Assembly: GCA_038503065.1 (NCBI GenBank)
Contig: JBCAMK010000021.1
Location: forward strand, 1,054,001-1,118,000
Source of the DNA: Paragyromitra xinjiangensis
Taxonomy: Eukaryota; Ascomycota; Pezizomycetes; Pezizales; Discinaceae
Reading direction: 5' to 3'
DNA: 64,000 nucleotides
Positions 1 to 11,219 of the stretch are shown in pieces; the stretch's first letter is position 1, and the number at the start of each line of letters is the position of its first letter. The notes beneath the pieces are model-generated. The model saw only the letters and a program-made list of their open reading frames with translations, was not told the origin of the DNA and did not search any database. The translations under genes and the position numbers were made by a program.

Positions 1-1033
1 TATGGTCCCTTCCTTATTCTTCTCTGGTTCCCTGATGGGCGGGTTGGGGAATATATGCTTACCTGTTGGTTCGAATTCACAGAGAGAGGAATCGCTGATT
101 ATCAAGGATGGTTTCTTGAGTTCGCGATTGGGGCTTAAGGGGTGATCTGAGTGTCCCCGTGATATTTCATGATGCTATGCTGGAATGGATGGTTAACACG
201 ATAATGAACCTTCTCTTCTTGTGTTAGGGCTTTGGGCTGTTTCTTTGTAACTCTCTTTTAATGTGCTTCTTTCGAGGCATTTGCACTCTAGGTAGAAATA
301 GTGAGTGTTACCTGTAGTCCACAGGTTTATAGCAAATCGAGTAATCTCCGTTTCAATCGTGGATTCTTTACCTCTTTCTTGCCATTTGATAAGGCTTTCC
401 ACGTAGCTAAGATAGACCTCACCATGTCACTCGTGATGTCATGATATTGGAGATCTTGTGACTACAAATAAACCTTCGTCCAACACCATGGTGCTGCATC
501 TTAGCGAGATAAAGTTCCAGTTAACGCGTCTAGAACCGGGGAAAGATGCTATAGGAGTCATTTTACTGGCTGCTCTGTGGAATTGCCGTACAACTTTGAT
601 TTGACAATCGATCTTTTCCGATTTGTGGCACGGCATATTCTCTCGATCGATCTCGAAGGTGGGAAGATAGGCGAATGCTTGTGGGAATAGCGATCTTCGG
701 GAAGAAGTACTACTGGCTCGTTATTCTAAGTCGGATGTTTACAGTAATACGGGCTGAAGTAGAAGGCATTGACAACGATATCTATCCTGTAACCTGTACA
801 TGAGATCTCGTGGCCGAAACTAGGATAGGATCACGGGGATAGTTGAAGCCCGCGGAAAAGAGTCTTGTTATTTCTCTGCTGGAGGTCAGATAGTTGATCA
901 GTATTGTATAAATAGAGGCACCATCTTTGCTTTCCTTTCTACTTATCCTCACCCAGAGCCAGAGGCCACTTTACTACACCAAATTGCCATTCACTATCAA
1001 GATCTATATCGAAAGCAGAAAGAAATCGACGCA
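1..1033. other. Left-edge intergenic region with unresolved minus-strand frames
   Basis: No supported gene. On the minus strand, open frames at 439-636 and 193-402 have protein-like composition (the second includes 'ESLIKWQERGKES') and could be exons of one gene. However, I could not join them in phase with a normal donor: the only nearby GT is GTAGTC, and it gives the wrong phase. They may be a decayed or partly sequenced gene. The right part holds the promoter of the next gene. Confidence 0.3.
907..915 (+). promoter_or_regulatory. TATA box of the But2-like secreted protein gene
   Basis: A TATAAATAG match lies about 120 bp before the ATG at 1034. It is followed by a pyrimidine-rich stretch (TTTCCTTTCTACTTATCC) typical of fungal core promoters. 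The assignment is by position only. Confidence 0.5.
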
Positions 1034-1874
1034 ATGAATACCTCACCTATCTTCCGCTGGTCTTCTAGCATCTTGGTGTTCGTCCTCACTTTCTCCTCCG
1101 TCCTCATCTCTGCCATTCCGACCCCAGGAGTCGAGAATCATGAAAATGCTCACTGTACCGTATATTTCCCCAACTACATCGTCCCAGCCTACCAGCAGAG
1201 CCCAAACCTCGCCTCCAACTCAATGTATACTGCAGATATCCGGTACTCATCACCTTCTGCAAAGAACGAGATAATTGAGTACTGTATGCATGGGCATCCA
1301 TCTCCCTTACTGGCGAAATCCATATAACTAACTAGCTGTTGGCCAATGAAGTTGGTTTCGATATCCCTCAAGAGGCGGATGGCAAGAAATACCAAATCAA
1401 ATTCGAATTACCGACTCAAGAGAGTGACCCCTATGGATATCCTTGGTCCGTCACAGGTACTGGAAAAATTGATGTTTATCCGCTCAAGAGCCCCATTGTC
1501 GTAGGCCAGACTTCTTGGAACAACAAGCCAGCCAGAGCTTCTACTAGCCCAGCTTTCACGATCACTGTTTGTTTAATCCCACGTTTTTATCCTCCGTCTA
1601 TTCTTCGCTAGAAATCAAGTACTAATAACATGATTTCTCATAAAGCAACCGCTGGGAGGCGGGAAGGCTACCGTGACCGGGCCTGCAATGCAATTGAAAT
1701 CCGGACGCATGAGTTTTGAACTTTCAGTGCCACACTCAGGCGCTGCTTCTTTCAATTGGTTTGGTGGGTTATATCCAGAGATGCATGTTTCTTTAGATAC
1801 CTCTACTAATGGTATCTTCCGCTTCTACAGAATTGGATAACCCACTATCTGGTATCACTTTGGTTGCATGCTGA
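1034..1874 (+). CDS. Secreted But2-C-terminal-domain-like protein
   Basis: Proposed exons are 1034-1283, 1352-1566, 1646-1763 and 1831-1874, giving 208 aa in continuous phase. Residues 1-28 look like a signal peptide: a basic N-end, then a hydrophobic core ending near 'SAIPTPG'. The mature part is beta-rich, with 'FGFDIP' and 'KYQIKFELP', resembling the F-D-P...C/K-x-L-x-F-x-L-P pattern of the fungal ubiquitin-3-binding But2 C-terminal domain (Pfam PF09792). Secreted members of that family are of unknown function. Introns 1 and 3 have CTAAC/CTAAT branch sites. The last splice is the least certain: without it the frame ends at 1840. The family call is tentative; the secreted, spliced nature is better supported. 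Confidence 0.6.
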
Positions 1875-2901
1875 TGCTAGCACTCATCTGGAAATACTCA
1901 CTTCATGGATGGACGATTGAGGGGTAAATCGGGTCGTGTTTGTGTCGAATCGTGTTTGAGTCTCTGCTGTGGTTTAGTATTCTCCTATGATACGGCAATT
2001 ACTTTCTTATGAGAAGAGATATGAGAGGGAGGAGAAAGAAGAGGTATTTCTTTATAAAAATTAAGGTTTATGAATTTGGAGTAACGGAATGATGATACTT
2101 CCTCCAACATACAATAAGGTCTTGCTCCCATGGTGATACACAGTGATCAATGCCATTTGCTTTAACTTAAATATGCCTAAGCTTGCTTATAAATGACTGG
2201 AGGGACATAGTGGATACCGCAAATCACTTGGGACTGCTATTTAGGTTATGTGTATCATTACTAGGCTCTTTCCCTCCCTGCCTCTAACTGCTGCGTAACA
2301 TAGGAGCACGGAAGCAAGTTGTCCACCTGACACCATGCGTAACTTTGCGCAACCCAAGAATATCAAGTTTGTGCCTAGGCCCCGGCTTGCGGTTATTTAA
2401 CCAACCCCGCCTGCTGAGCTAACAACTTCCAAACCAAACTCACCCAAAACTGTCTCTCTCTCAAGTCTCCACTTCGGCCTCGTGTAACACCAAGTGCATC
2501 TGAAGGTTCTCCAGGATATCTATTGTTGTTGAAGAAAGGAATCTCATCAACATTCTCTACCCTATCAATCTTATTGACTCTCATACTTCTGTTGTTGAAG
2601 TCTAAGCTTAAGCAGTGCACAATCATTCCCACGCGTAGTATCAAAAGAGAAGAGAACAAAGGGCGAAAAACTCCAGAAAGCCGGCGCCCCACTCCAGATA
2701 TAGAGTGCAGTAATAGTAAACAAACGCTTAAAAAAGCGATAAAAGACAGAGAAAAAGAAACAGCCTTTAGAAGGGCAAACAGAATAAAATACATGTCTAC
2801 ACCTTAAAGAGGCCTCCAAAAATATAGAACTGCTACAAATTGACACTAAAAAGGGCCCGCCCCTACACAAAACTATAATCGTGGCTTAAGTGATGACTTT
2901 T
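1875..2901. other. Intergenic region
   Basis: This is the 3' flank of the But2-like gene and of the DUF7918 gene (convergent). A 133-codon minus frame at 2393-2794 is mostly hydrophobic low-complexity residues mirrored by a lysine-rich plus frame, with no recognisable domain. I do not call it a gene. Confidence 0.4.
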
Positions 2902-2912
2902 TCAGTCATCAC
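2890..2912. repeat. Perfect 9-bp hairpin spanning a stop codon
   Basis: GTGATGACT and AGTCATCAC form a perfect inverted repeat with a 5-nt loop. On the minus strand the hairpin includes the stop codon (TGA, 2904-2902) and the last codons of the DUF7918 gene. It could fold in the mRNA at the point of termination, or mark the 3' end. Confidence 0.6.
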
Positions 2913-3913
2913 CAGTTAGATCAATAGTCTCGATATTATCTAAATTCATATTCTGGCGTCGTGGGATTTTACTACGCCCTGATGGCCCTGCAGAGCTGTC
3001 TCTTTCTCTCTTTGGTTTACTACCTTCAGATTTGAGGGGACGGGATCTAGCTGGGCTAGGGCTGCGTTCGATGAGTAGGTGTGGTGGTGGAGATGGACTG
3101 CGTTCGATGAGGCCCATGTTTTTCAAGGCACCTAGGAGGGTGTAAGTACATATATGCACGAACTACTCGAAGGCATTAGGGTTTAATTAATCAATAGATA
3201 AAAAAACTTACGTTCAGATTTATAGAGAAAACGAAAAGTCATCAGCGGGTGCCTTGCTGTATCCAGGTATGCTCCCTCTGTTGCAGTTTGGGGTGAGCAA
3301 TATTCCCCTTTAGCGCGCCTACTGCTCTTTAGACGATGACATAATAAGTTTTTCAGAGTTAACCACACTAGGGATATTACCTGACAGAATGGGAAATATC
3401 CCTCCCTTTGATAGCCTTTTCATGGATGACGGCCCGTTTCGTTCCGGTATCGGTCCCACTTCGGGAAGCTACACTCATTCCTGATTTTCTGAACCTCATA
3501 ACCTTAACAACTATTTCGCCAAGCTTGTTAACGTTTTCCAACGCCAGTTCGCCGCGGTCCCGCTCCTCTGTGAGCTCAACACTAGAGAACATGAACTTCC
3601 TTAGTTCCCAGTCTCCAGTGGTTGTTTGAATCTTTGTACCGCTGATCGTGACGGTGGTACCGAGGTGGTCAAGCAGCATGGGTATTTCGTCAACGCCATC
3701 GATTTGGAGCTGGATTGCGAGTCCATCTGTTGAAACTACTGGCATATGTTTGAGGGGTGATGGGGCACTACATTTGATGAAAAAATGTTGGCCATCGCAA
3801 GCAACGATGTAGGCTGAAGCGCTATTTGGCGACGGGCCGTCAACGCAGGGAAACTCTTTCAGAGGTCCTTCGAGAGTGTGGACGAAGCAGAATATACCAT
3901 CTATTATTGGCAT
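2902..3913 (-). CDS. DUF7918-domain protein with C-terminal SUMO-interaction-like motif
   Basis: The start is at 3913. Exons 3913-3381, 3324-3212 and 3131-2902 join in phase to 291 aa. The N-terminal ~180 residues match the fungal DUF7918 pattern: a beta-rich segment with 'YIVACDGQHFFIKC' and the signature 'HEKAIKGRDISHSV' close to the exon 1/2 junction. Typical members end this domain with a similar EKALKGR-x-x-SH motif. The C-terminal third is basic and serine/proline-rich, with two 'IERSPSP' repeats and a stretch resembling a nuclear localisation signal ('KPKRERD'). It ends in 'ETIDLTGDD', a hydrophobic core flanked by acid as in SUMO-interaction motifs. The function of DUF7918 is unknown; nuclear location and SUMO binding are my inference. 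The gene is divergent from BBP across about 700 bp. Confidence 0.8.
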
Positions 3914-4619
3914 TTTGGTATTGGGAGATGGGGTTATTGGGGCGTTTGGTAGATAGGAGATGGGTAGTGGGGTAGGTAGTATTGGTGGGGGGCTGCTTCT
4001 AGGCTAGACACATCTATCTACGTTAGGAGCTCCAGTCCCTTTGACGACACTTCAAGACAAAAAGGAAGCATTAGTTGTTTGTTGTCAGGTAGCACTGCAG
4101 AGCCTCAAAATATGCAATACGATCTCCTACGAGGTTCTTTTACCGAGGGTTATGAAATGGTAGGTATTATTATTTCCCAATCTTGTCCTACTTTCTGTTT
4201 TTGGTTGATTTATTGCCAACTAATCCAGCGAATAGGGTGCACCTTGAGGATCCGCGTCTAGGCGATACAGCGGCAAAAAACAATCTGGGAGATAATCAAA
4301 AGGCTACATACAGGAGGAAACGAAGAATATGCTGCTCAAGTCTTTGATTGCCACAGAGCTCTCGTTGCACTAAAGAAACCTATCCTGATATCGTTACTCG
4401 AATTTTGAAAGTGACGATTTGATCGAATTTAAATCTAACGTCCTGCCTGAGGGAGCTAGGCTAAAAACCGATGATCACATAAGCATCGCCACCAGCCTTC
4501 CCCTTCTTCTCCGCTCGCGAACGCGTTTTTCCTCTGTCTTGGACTTCATACACAACACAGACACTGACTACCCAAGGACACATCTCCAGTTTTAACCCCA
4601 ACAGCAACTTACCGCAGTC
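3914..4619. promoter_or_regulatory. Divergent promoter region between the DUF7918 gene and BBP
   Basis: This 706-bp spacer separates two outward-facing start codons, so it must carry both promoters. A pyrimidine-rich run (CCTTCCCCTTCTTCTCC, about 4495) precedes the BBP start. There is no clear TATA box near either start. No gene is seen inside. Confidence 0.5.
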
Positions 4620-7141
4620 ATGTCTTATCGTGGAGGAGGTGGTGGCATCACCGGAACCAACAATATTCCTCTGGGAAATCGCCGCCGTTTCGGTGGTGAG
4701 AGTGGCAGCGAGTCTCCCGCGGCTCCGCCATCGGCCCCAGAGTCGAGGGAGTACTCTCCCCAGAACCCCGGCAGTGGACTCGTGGATCTCAAACGTGGGA
4801 GATCGCCTATTCGTTGTAAGTTGCTTTGCTCTGCTCTATTCATGCGAGATCCATGATGTGAGAAAATCTAGACTAACTGAAGCGAACACATAGCCGACCC
4901 AGATGCTCCTAAGAAACGCAAGAAGAAGAACAGATGGGGCGATCAAACAGATAACAAGGCAGCAGGTTTAATGGGCTTGCCAACTGCTATTTTTGCTACA
5001 ATGACCAGTGAGCAGTTGGAAGCGTATGCGTTGCACTTGCGTATTGAGGAAATCTCTCAGAAACTCAGAATCAACGATGTTGTTCCGGCTGATGGTGATC
5101 GGTATGAAATTCTCCTTTAAAATCTTGATCTATCCAAATTCTAAACTCTTCCAACAGTTCGCCTTCACCTCCGCCTCAATATGACAACTTTGGTCGTCGT
5201 GTCAACACCAGGGAATACCGTTACCGAAAGCGCCTTGAGGATGAGCGCCACAAGTTGGTCGATAAGGCTATGAAGGCTATTCCCAACTATCATCCACCAA
5301 GTGACTACAGAAGACCTACCAAGACACAGGAGAAGATATATGTGCCGGTTAACGATTATCCAGAGATTAACTTTAGTATACTAACTCCCCTCCTAACAAT
5401 TTTGCTATTACATATCACAAAAATGAAAAGCTTGGTGTTCTTTAACCCTAAAGTCATCGCCGGCTTCATTGCCTGCCTCACAAATATCAGCCTTCATACA
5501 TAACTTAACAGGGAATCAAATAGCTAACCTCTAGGGCTTTTCCTGTGATACTAATAGTCGGTCTCCTTATTGGACCTCGTGGCAACACCCTTAAGAAGAT
5601 GGAAACTGAATCCGGCGCCAAAATCGCCATCCGTGGAAAAGGATCTGTAAAGGAAGGAAAGGGCCGATCCGACGCTGCTCACACCTCTAACCAAGAAGAA
5701 GATCTTCATTGTCTTATTATGGCCGATACTGAAGAAAAGGTTAACAAAGCCAAAAAGCTGATCAACAATATCATTGAAACGGTACGTTTATATTCTTCAA
5801 ATCACCCCAAGAATTTGCTCGAATTAGTTCTGCGCGAGTTTTCCCCTTTTTTTTGCACGCATAACTAACGGAGATCACCTGGAAAAGGCTGCATCGATTC
5901 CTGAGGGGCAAAATGAACTCAAGCGTAATCAGCTTAGAGAGCTTGCGGCACTCAACGGAACCTTGCGAGACGACGAGAACCAAGCCTGTCAGAACTGTAT
6001 GTCCACCCTGCCAAACTTTATTCCGCTACATTTACCCCCTATCTACTTTAACTAATGCATGGGTTTACATAGGCGGTCAAATTGGTCATCGGAAATATGA
6101 CTGTCCAGAACAAAGAAACTTCACTGCAAACATTATCTGTAGAGTTTGCGGTAACGCTGGGCACATGGCTAGGGATTGTCCCGACCGTCAAAGAGGCCAG
6201 AACTGGCGCAATGACGACCGCAGGGGAGGTCCTGGATTCGGCAGACCCGGAGCTGCTGGCTTGGGACAAGGAGATGCTGTCGACAGAGAGTATGAGGTGA
6301 GTGATATCTCTTACAAATATTGATACTTTGAGTTGGTGTTATACAGCGAGAACTAACAAATTGTAGCAACTTATGCAAGAACTCTCGGGTGGCCCCGCCG
6401 CTCCTGCAATTGGCGCCGCTGGCACCCAAGGTCGCATCGAAGCCGGGCCAGGTGGTTCAGACGGGGGTTATGGCGGCCGCGACAGCTACGGCGGCGGGGG
6501 ATACGGTGGTCAGAACCAAAACGAAGAACAAGGACCAGATGGCCGTGCACTCAAACCCTGGCAACGCGGACCTACTGGTGGGCCTGCACCGTGGCAGATG
6601 GGCCGTGGTGGCGGCGGTGGCGGCGGCGGTGGTGGACGTGGACACGGGCCTGGACCAGATGGACATGCGCCTCCTCCAAATGCTCCCTCAGGGCCAAGCA
6701 GCTTGCCACCTTGGCAGCAACCACAAGGTCATGGACCTCCAACAGGACCTTCTGGTGGTTCGGCTGCACCGTGGGCAGCACCGCAGCATGGTATACCTCC
6801 ACCCCCGGCTTCTGGTGCACCTCCATGGGCTTCTGGTGCGCCTGGAGCTGCCCCTGGAATGAGCTATGGTTCTGCATATGGTGCTCCTGTAAGTTTATAT
6901 CCACTCTTGTTATACTATTGCTTTGCCGTGAAAATACTCACTCTTATAGCCTGGCGCATATGGAGCACCACCCCCTCCACCATCCTCTTTCGGAATTCCA
7001 CCTCCGCCTCCAGGCAATCCTCCTCCGCCTCCTCCCCCATCTTCTCTCGCTCCTCCCCCACCTCCTCCGCCGCCACCTCCACCACCGCCTCCATCGAACG
7101 ACCAACCCCCTCCGCCGCCCCCACCTTCGCATTATCGCTAA
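4620..7141 (+). CDS. bbp: Branchpoint-binding protein (BBP/SF1)
   Basis: This protein recognises the intron branch site during early spliceosome assembly and binds the U2AF large subunit. Eight exons (4620-4815, 4894-5101, 5158-5375, 5558-5781, 5888-5996, 6073-6296, 6367-6888, 6950-7141) give 630 aa in phase. In order there is a glycine-rich N-terminus; a U2AF-ligand motif '[12 protein letters not shown]'; a helix-hairpin region with an 'SPSP' phosphosite context; and a KH domain whose GxxG loop is 'IGPRGNTLK', followed by '[17 protein letters not shown]'. Two CCHC zinc knuckles follow (C-x2-C-x4-H-x4-C, 'CQNCGQIGH' and 'CRVCGNAGH'), then a long glycine-rich and proline-rich tail. Domain order and length match fungal SF1/Msl5. 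The 182-bp intron 3 splits the KH domain just before its GxxG loop. It is a single-copy essential gene in other fungi. Confidence 0.97.
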
Positions 7142-7647
7142 GAAACTGGCATTCTCAACTTGGAGGTCTATCCACGGAGTCAGCAAAACAACAAAAATAC
7201 ATGAAAGCGTGGTAGAAAGGAATTTTCGTTTATTTTGGCTCCTTTTTAATTATTTCTCTTTTGTCTTTACTTTTTCTTTAACAAGTTTCAGCACGAAAAA
7301 ACAACAAAAAAGCGGATGAAGGGTGGGATGAGCGACAAAAGGCGAGGGAAGAAGAAAAAAGACTCTTGAGTGTAGCCTGGACTGGACTGGTTCTATATCA
7401 ATTGTGTTCATGAGTAATGTGGGGTTTAGAAGAACCTGATTATGGACCTTAGTTTTGCGGCCTGCTTCCCATTGTAAGAGAATTGAATTTATTAGTGGTT
7501 TCTTTGAAATAATATTTGGTTTCACGTCTTGTAGGGTTCGCTATTGGCTCGTGAACCACCTAGTGTGGGTACCCAGAAATATAGTAAATCTATTAAACAA
7601 GATAACAAGACCCCTCATACATCAAGCCAAATTTGATATCATCCAGG
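7142..7647. other. Convergent 3' intergenic region
   Basis: This lies between the BBP stop and the stop of the minus-strand zinc-finger gene. It is AT-rich with T-runs, as expected for 3' UTRs. No gene is supported. Confidence 0.5.
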
Positions 7648-8047
7648 CTACAAACATCCCTTTATGCCTCCAAACCTCAACCTCACTAAAGTAATATCCT
7701 CCCCATGAAACACCCTCCGGTGGTGCAATAAATTATCTCTCCGCTTAAATCCTTTCTCGCCAACACGTTGACAATCAAAAAACGGGCAGTCGAGGAGCTG
7801 CCTTGTTCCTCTCCGAGCGCGCAGGTGGATAACGTTATAATGGCGATTGAAAGCGTTTCTTGTCCCGAAATTTGATGCACAATTGTTGTTGCCGAGACAA
7901 GATATGAAGCAGTATTCTCCTTGGCCAAAACATGTATGTGGACCGCTATTAGTAGTTAGTATAAGCTTAGGTAAAGTTGAAGGCTTGTGAAATATACATG
8001 AGGTTTCCTTGGCAGTTGCTTGAGCATTGAAAAGGGAGTCGCGCCAT
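7648..8047 (-). CDS. Small two-exon C2H2 zinc-finger protein
   Basis: Exon 1 is 8047-7998 and exon 2 is 7945-7648; together they give 115 aa with correct phase (the Ile codon is split by the intron). The 52-bp intron has a GTATAT donor, a TACTAACTA branch site and a TAG acceptor, all textbook for fungi. The protein has two zinc-finger-like units. The first is C-x5-C...H-x4-H ending 'FNRHYNVIH'. The second is C-x4-C...HH-x4-H, 'GFKRRDNLLHHRRVFHGE', in the style of fungal fingers where a long insert separates the cysteines and histidines. An N-terminal C-x3-C ('CSSNC') adds a possible third site. It has no activation or other domain and is much shorter than usual fungal C2H2 factors, so it may be a lineage-specific protein or a truncated paralogue. 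DNA binding is inferred from the fingers. Confidence 0.7.
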
Positions 8048-9176
8048 ATCTTAAATTAACGGAAGACTAAAATGTCGGGATTTTCGAAGAAAAAGGAAAA
8101 ATTAGGGCGCTGTAGGAGCTTTTGCTGCGCACACACTAGGAAAGTAGTTCTGGCTTCGAAGGGTCTTGTAGTCTGAGGATATGATATATTAGTAGAACGG
8201 AGGAGGAAAGGTAGTCTATTTAAGCGTTAACCTATTACTTTTGTTGCGTTGTCGCGCGTGGCTTGGCTCAGGCTCAGGCTCAGGCTCGGATTCAGGCTGG
8301 GCTCAGGCTCGACATTTACGAGCCTGAGTTATTCAGGTTCGCCAGTATACGTAGCAAGGCTAAGTTGCGCAGGCTTTCGCTGTTATCTTAGGATAACTTA
8401 GTAACTATTCGTAGGCTGCCCCTTTGATAGACTTTGGTATTCATAATCATAAGTAGTCACTCGCTGAGTCGCGTACGCCGTTGTTGAAAAGCGTGGCAGG
8501 CCAGAATCTCGATATCTTGCTGAATATCAGGGCTTAGAGGCAGGTGAAGTGTTCTGCTATATGAAATACAAAAAGCACCTGATAGTTCTTCTAGGATCTT
8601 CCATGGAGTGACCAATGATGATGGAGGGCCTATTGGAATGCAGCACTTCCAACACCCGCGGATATCCTCGCAACCAGGTACATGTCACTTCAGAGACCAG
8701 TTTAAACCTAAAAAAATAATTATTGGTGTTCTGGTACGGGTGCCAACTTTGATACCGCGATGGGCCTGAAACGGGAACGCAGCCACTGATGCCTCAGCTC
8801 ACTTACTTTGTTTTATGATCAACGCTGCAACCTATGACTGACTGATTGATTGATAATTCATACACGCATCTGCAACCCATGACTCTTTACTCGGTCCAGG
8901 CATCAAGTTTGAAAAAACAAGGAGAACCATTGAAGAGAGATCGGTTGGCTAGGGAAGAGTACAAAGTCACGAATTGCACATTTATCATTCGCCGCAGGGA
9001 TTCTCCTTGTTTCTCTGAACTTCTTGCCTGACGTGAGTGTGCTCAGATCGCTAGTTTTTCAGGCTATACACACCCCATATAACAGAAGGACCCCAGCCAT
9101 CATCTAGCTTTACGCCCCCCCCAACCCTTAGTACCTCCACGGATATCTCGCAACACCTTTGACACGTTCACCACCT
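8048..9176. other. Intergenic region with GGCTCA repeat
   Basis: No gene is supported. A 61-codon frame at 8846-9031 has no recognisable features. The notable content is the hexamer repeat and hairpin at 8264-8328, listed separately. Confidence 0.4.
8264..8328. repeat. GGCTCA hexamer repeat ending in a hairpin
   Basis: Several direct copies of GGCTCA and variants (GGCTCG, TTCAGGCT) run from 8264 to 8311. The last copy, CTCAGGCTCG (8302-8311), is followed after 7 nt by its exact reverse complement (8319-8328). This makes a 10-bp perfect stem. Confidence 0.75.
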
Positions 9177-9504
9177 TTAGCATAATTTGCTCGTTCTTGT
9201 ACTGCCAATTCTATGTTTCATGGTATCAATAGGTCCGCATACTTCTATCAAGGCAGTCTCTTCCTTACGATTTCGGCACACTAGCGCCAAAAATGCAAAA
9301 AGGCTGCAGTAATTGGGGCATTTGATCTGCTTACCTGAGGTTTCAAGAGTTCTGCAAGTCAGATGCTTTTGGGGGTGTATCACGCAGTCGTTTGTCGGGT
9401 TACCCATGCCTTCATCCCGTGTCTTGGGTCCTGGGCACGCGGGGGTGACTGTTTCAATGGCGAGAGTGAAAAATAAACAAAACAGGGAGAATTGTGGATT
9501 TCAT
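9177..9504 (-). pseudogene. Small cysteine-rich secreted protein gene with a one-base frame break
   Basis: Starting from the ATG at 9504 there is a short signal-peptide-like stretch beginning 'MKSTILPVLFIF'. It then loses frame at a five-base T run (9473-9469 on the plus strand, read as T on the minus). The next frame continues without a stop as a mature-protein-like region beginning 'TPACPG'. A well-formed 54-bp intron (9334-9281, GTAAGC donor, CTAG acceptor) then joins in phase to an exon ending at 9177. Exon lengths 170 + 104 are one base more than 91 codons. Across both exons there are six cysteines, the usual pattern for small secreted proteins. It could be a pseudogene, a sequencing error in the homopolymer, or a gene with a start I have not found. 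No family is recognised. Confidence 0.45.
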
Positions 9505-11219
9505 CACATATAATAAGCACGCGCAACCCAGCACTCGTTGGTAATTAAATTACCACGGTCAACTATTACTAAGGTATGTGCTTGAGAACAGAAAATTTTC
9601 GTGCGTAGAGGTTATCTATGATAGAGCAGATTTTTATATGGAAGCAGAGCCAGAAACGAGGTCACTTCCTATGCTTACGGTATGAATCAAGGCTAGCTAT
9701 ATTCTGGCCTATTTACCATCGGTATACTTTACAAATAGCTTAGCCCATTTACAAATAGAGAAACTTTGTAGATTGGCTAGCCCACCTCCAAAGAGCAATT
9801 TAAACCTAGTCCATATTCAAAGTCCTAACCCAAAAATTATCATGACTTAGGCTTTCTCTCAGCCCTTCATACCAACACCCGATAAATCCAACTAGTTATG
9901 AGTCTCCTTTATTTTAACATTATCACTTTGTAGAGCAAAGCTGTAGCTACATGTATACATGAAGGTTTTCATGCCGGGCTACTTTAGTACAAGATTCTTG
10001 AGTTTGTTTAACTAATCTCAATAATAAAACTTCTGGCCGAGATAGTGGCCATGGATCTCAAGATCTTGAAGCCTCATGTTATGCCAGTCACACTCCTAGA
10101 CGACCTCACACACAAAAAGATTTTGTATATGGGGCATCCACTAGTAGTATTTTGAAGATGAGCCAGCTCATCTCCAAGGTTGGCCCATTTGCAAGCCGGC
10201 TGGCCTATTTGTGTACTAGCTAGCCAATATTTAAACGGGGTTTAGTGGCATATATACGGGCTGGAACGGTTATACTAGGTCTGTTGTATGTATAGAAACA
10301 AGTGTTTGGCTAATTGACATACTGACCCTAGGTGGGATACGGGAAATTTATATCTAAGGAAATTCTCAGAAGCCTCTACCCCAGACTTCGCGCAATCCCT
10401 TGCGCTCGTTACCACACCTATCTTGCTGGGGTTATGCTATCTACTACTAAATTTTTACGCCTTGGTATATTTGGCGGCTGGGGCGGTTTCGTGGTATTAA
10501 ACTTTGAGTTACATGCGATAAACCGAATAAGATAAAAGTGTTGATCTCACCAGAGCTCCCCACGCCGTCGAGTGACTTTTTGTGACCTGATATGATAGAT
10601 CCTAGCTGCGCCGTGCACGTGTACCCCAAAACGATAAGCATAACTACTTACCAACAACCAGAAACGTAGCTATCAAATGATGGTTCTACTGATAATATTT
10701 AATACGAGCAGAGCAGACTCGAGAAGAGGGCGAACAACTATTCCACATGCACAATTTGAGATAGAAAAACTAGAAATACTCCAACTTAGTTTGAATAAGT
10801 GTAACAGAATACGTCTTAGGCACAGATCACATTTTACGCTTTGCCGTTGCGGATTTGGCAACTCCAAAAGTATACGACATAAAAGTAGGGCGGTAGGAAT
10901 TTTATAATCCCAACCAAATACCTACACAAATCTAGAGCTTCAAAAAACAAAATCATAAATTCATTCAAGCAGCAGAATATTTGAGAATCTCAATGCACGA
11001 AAAACGAAAACCTATAGAACAGTTATGTAACATTGCCCAAACGACGATGGAAGACATTCACAGGCCACCAAAACCACCTCCCTTGAAAACCCTACTCCAA
11101 AATCTAAAGATTCAAAAATTATGACTCAACTCTAAAATTAGTAAGCTTTACTTTTGCATACTCCAGTCATTTTGCTTCCACTTACTTCCGTACTGATCAC
11201 TAATTCACATTACTCAGGA
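9505..11219. other. AT-rich intergenic region with degenerate repeats
   Basis: No gene is supported. Two diverged blocks share a theme of 'GCCCATTT(A/G)CAA' and 'GGCTAGCC'-like words (around 9735-9790 and 10180-10235), suggesting an old local duplication or a decayed transposon. Short frames here have no recognisable domain. Confidence 0.35.

Noticed and set aside
193..636. Two-exon minus-strand gene at the left edge
   Set aside because: Sequence is protein-like, but no GT donor gives the phase needed to join the two frames; left as unresolved.
2393..2794. 133-codon hydrophobic frame on the minus strand
   Set aside because: Composition is low-complexity and mirrored by a Lys-rich plus frame; no conserved motif, no plausible promoter; probably chance.
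6373..7319. Long alternative frames overlapping the BBP tail
   Set aside because: They are shadows of the Gly/Pro-rich coding sequence; only one frame continues the zinc-knuckle protein through the splice sites.
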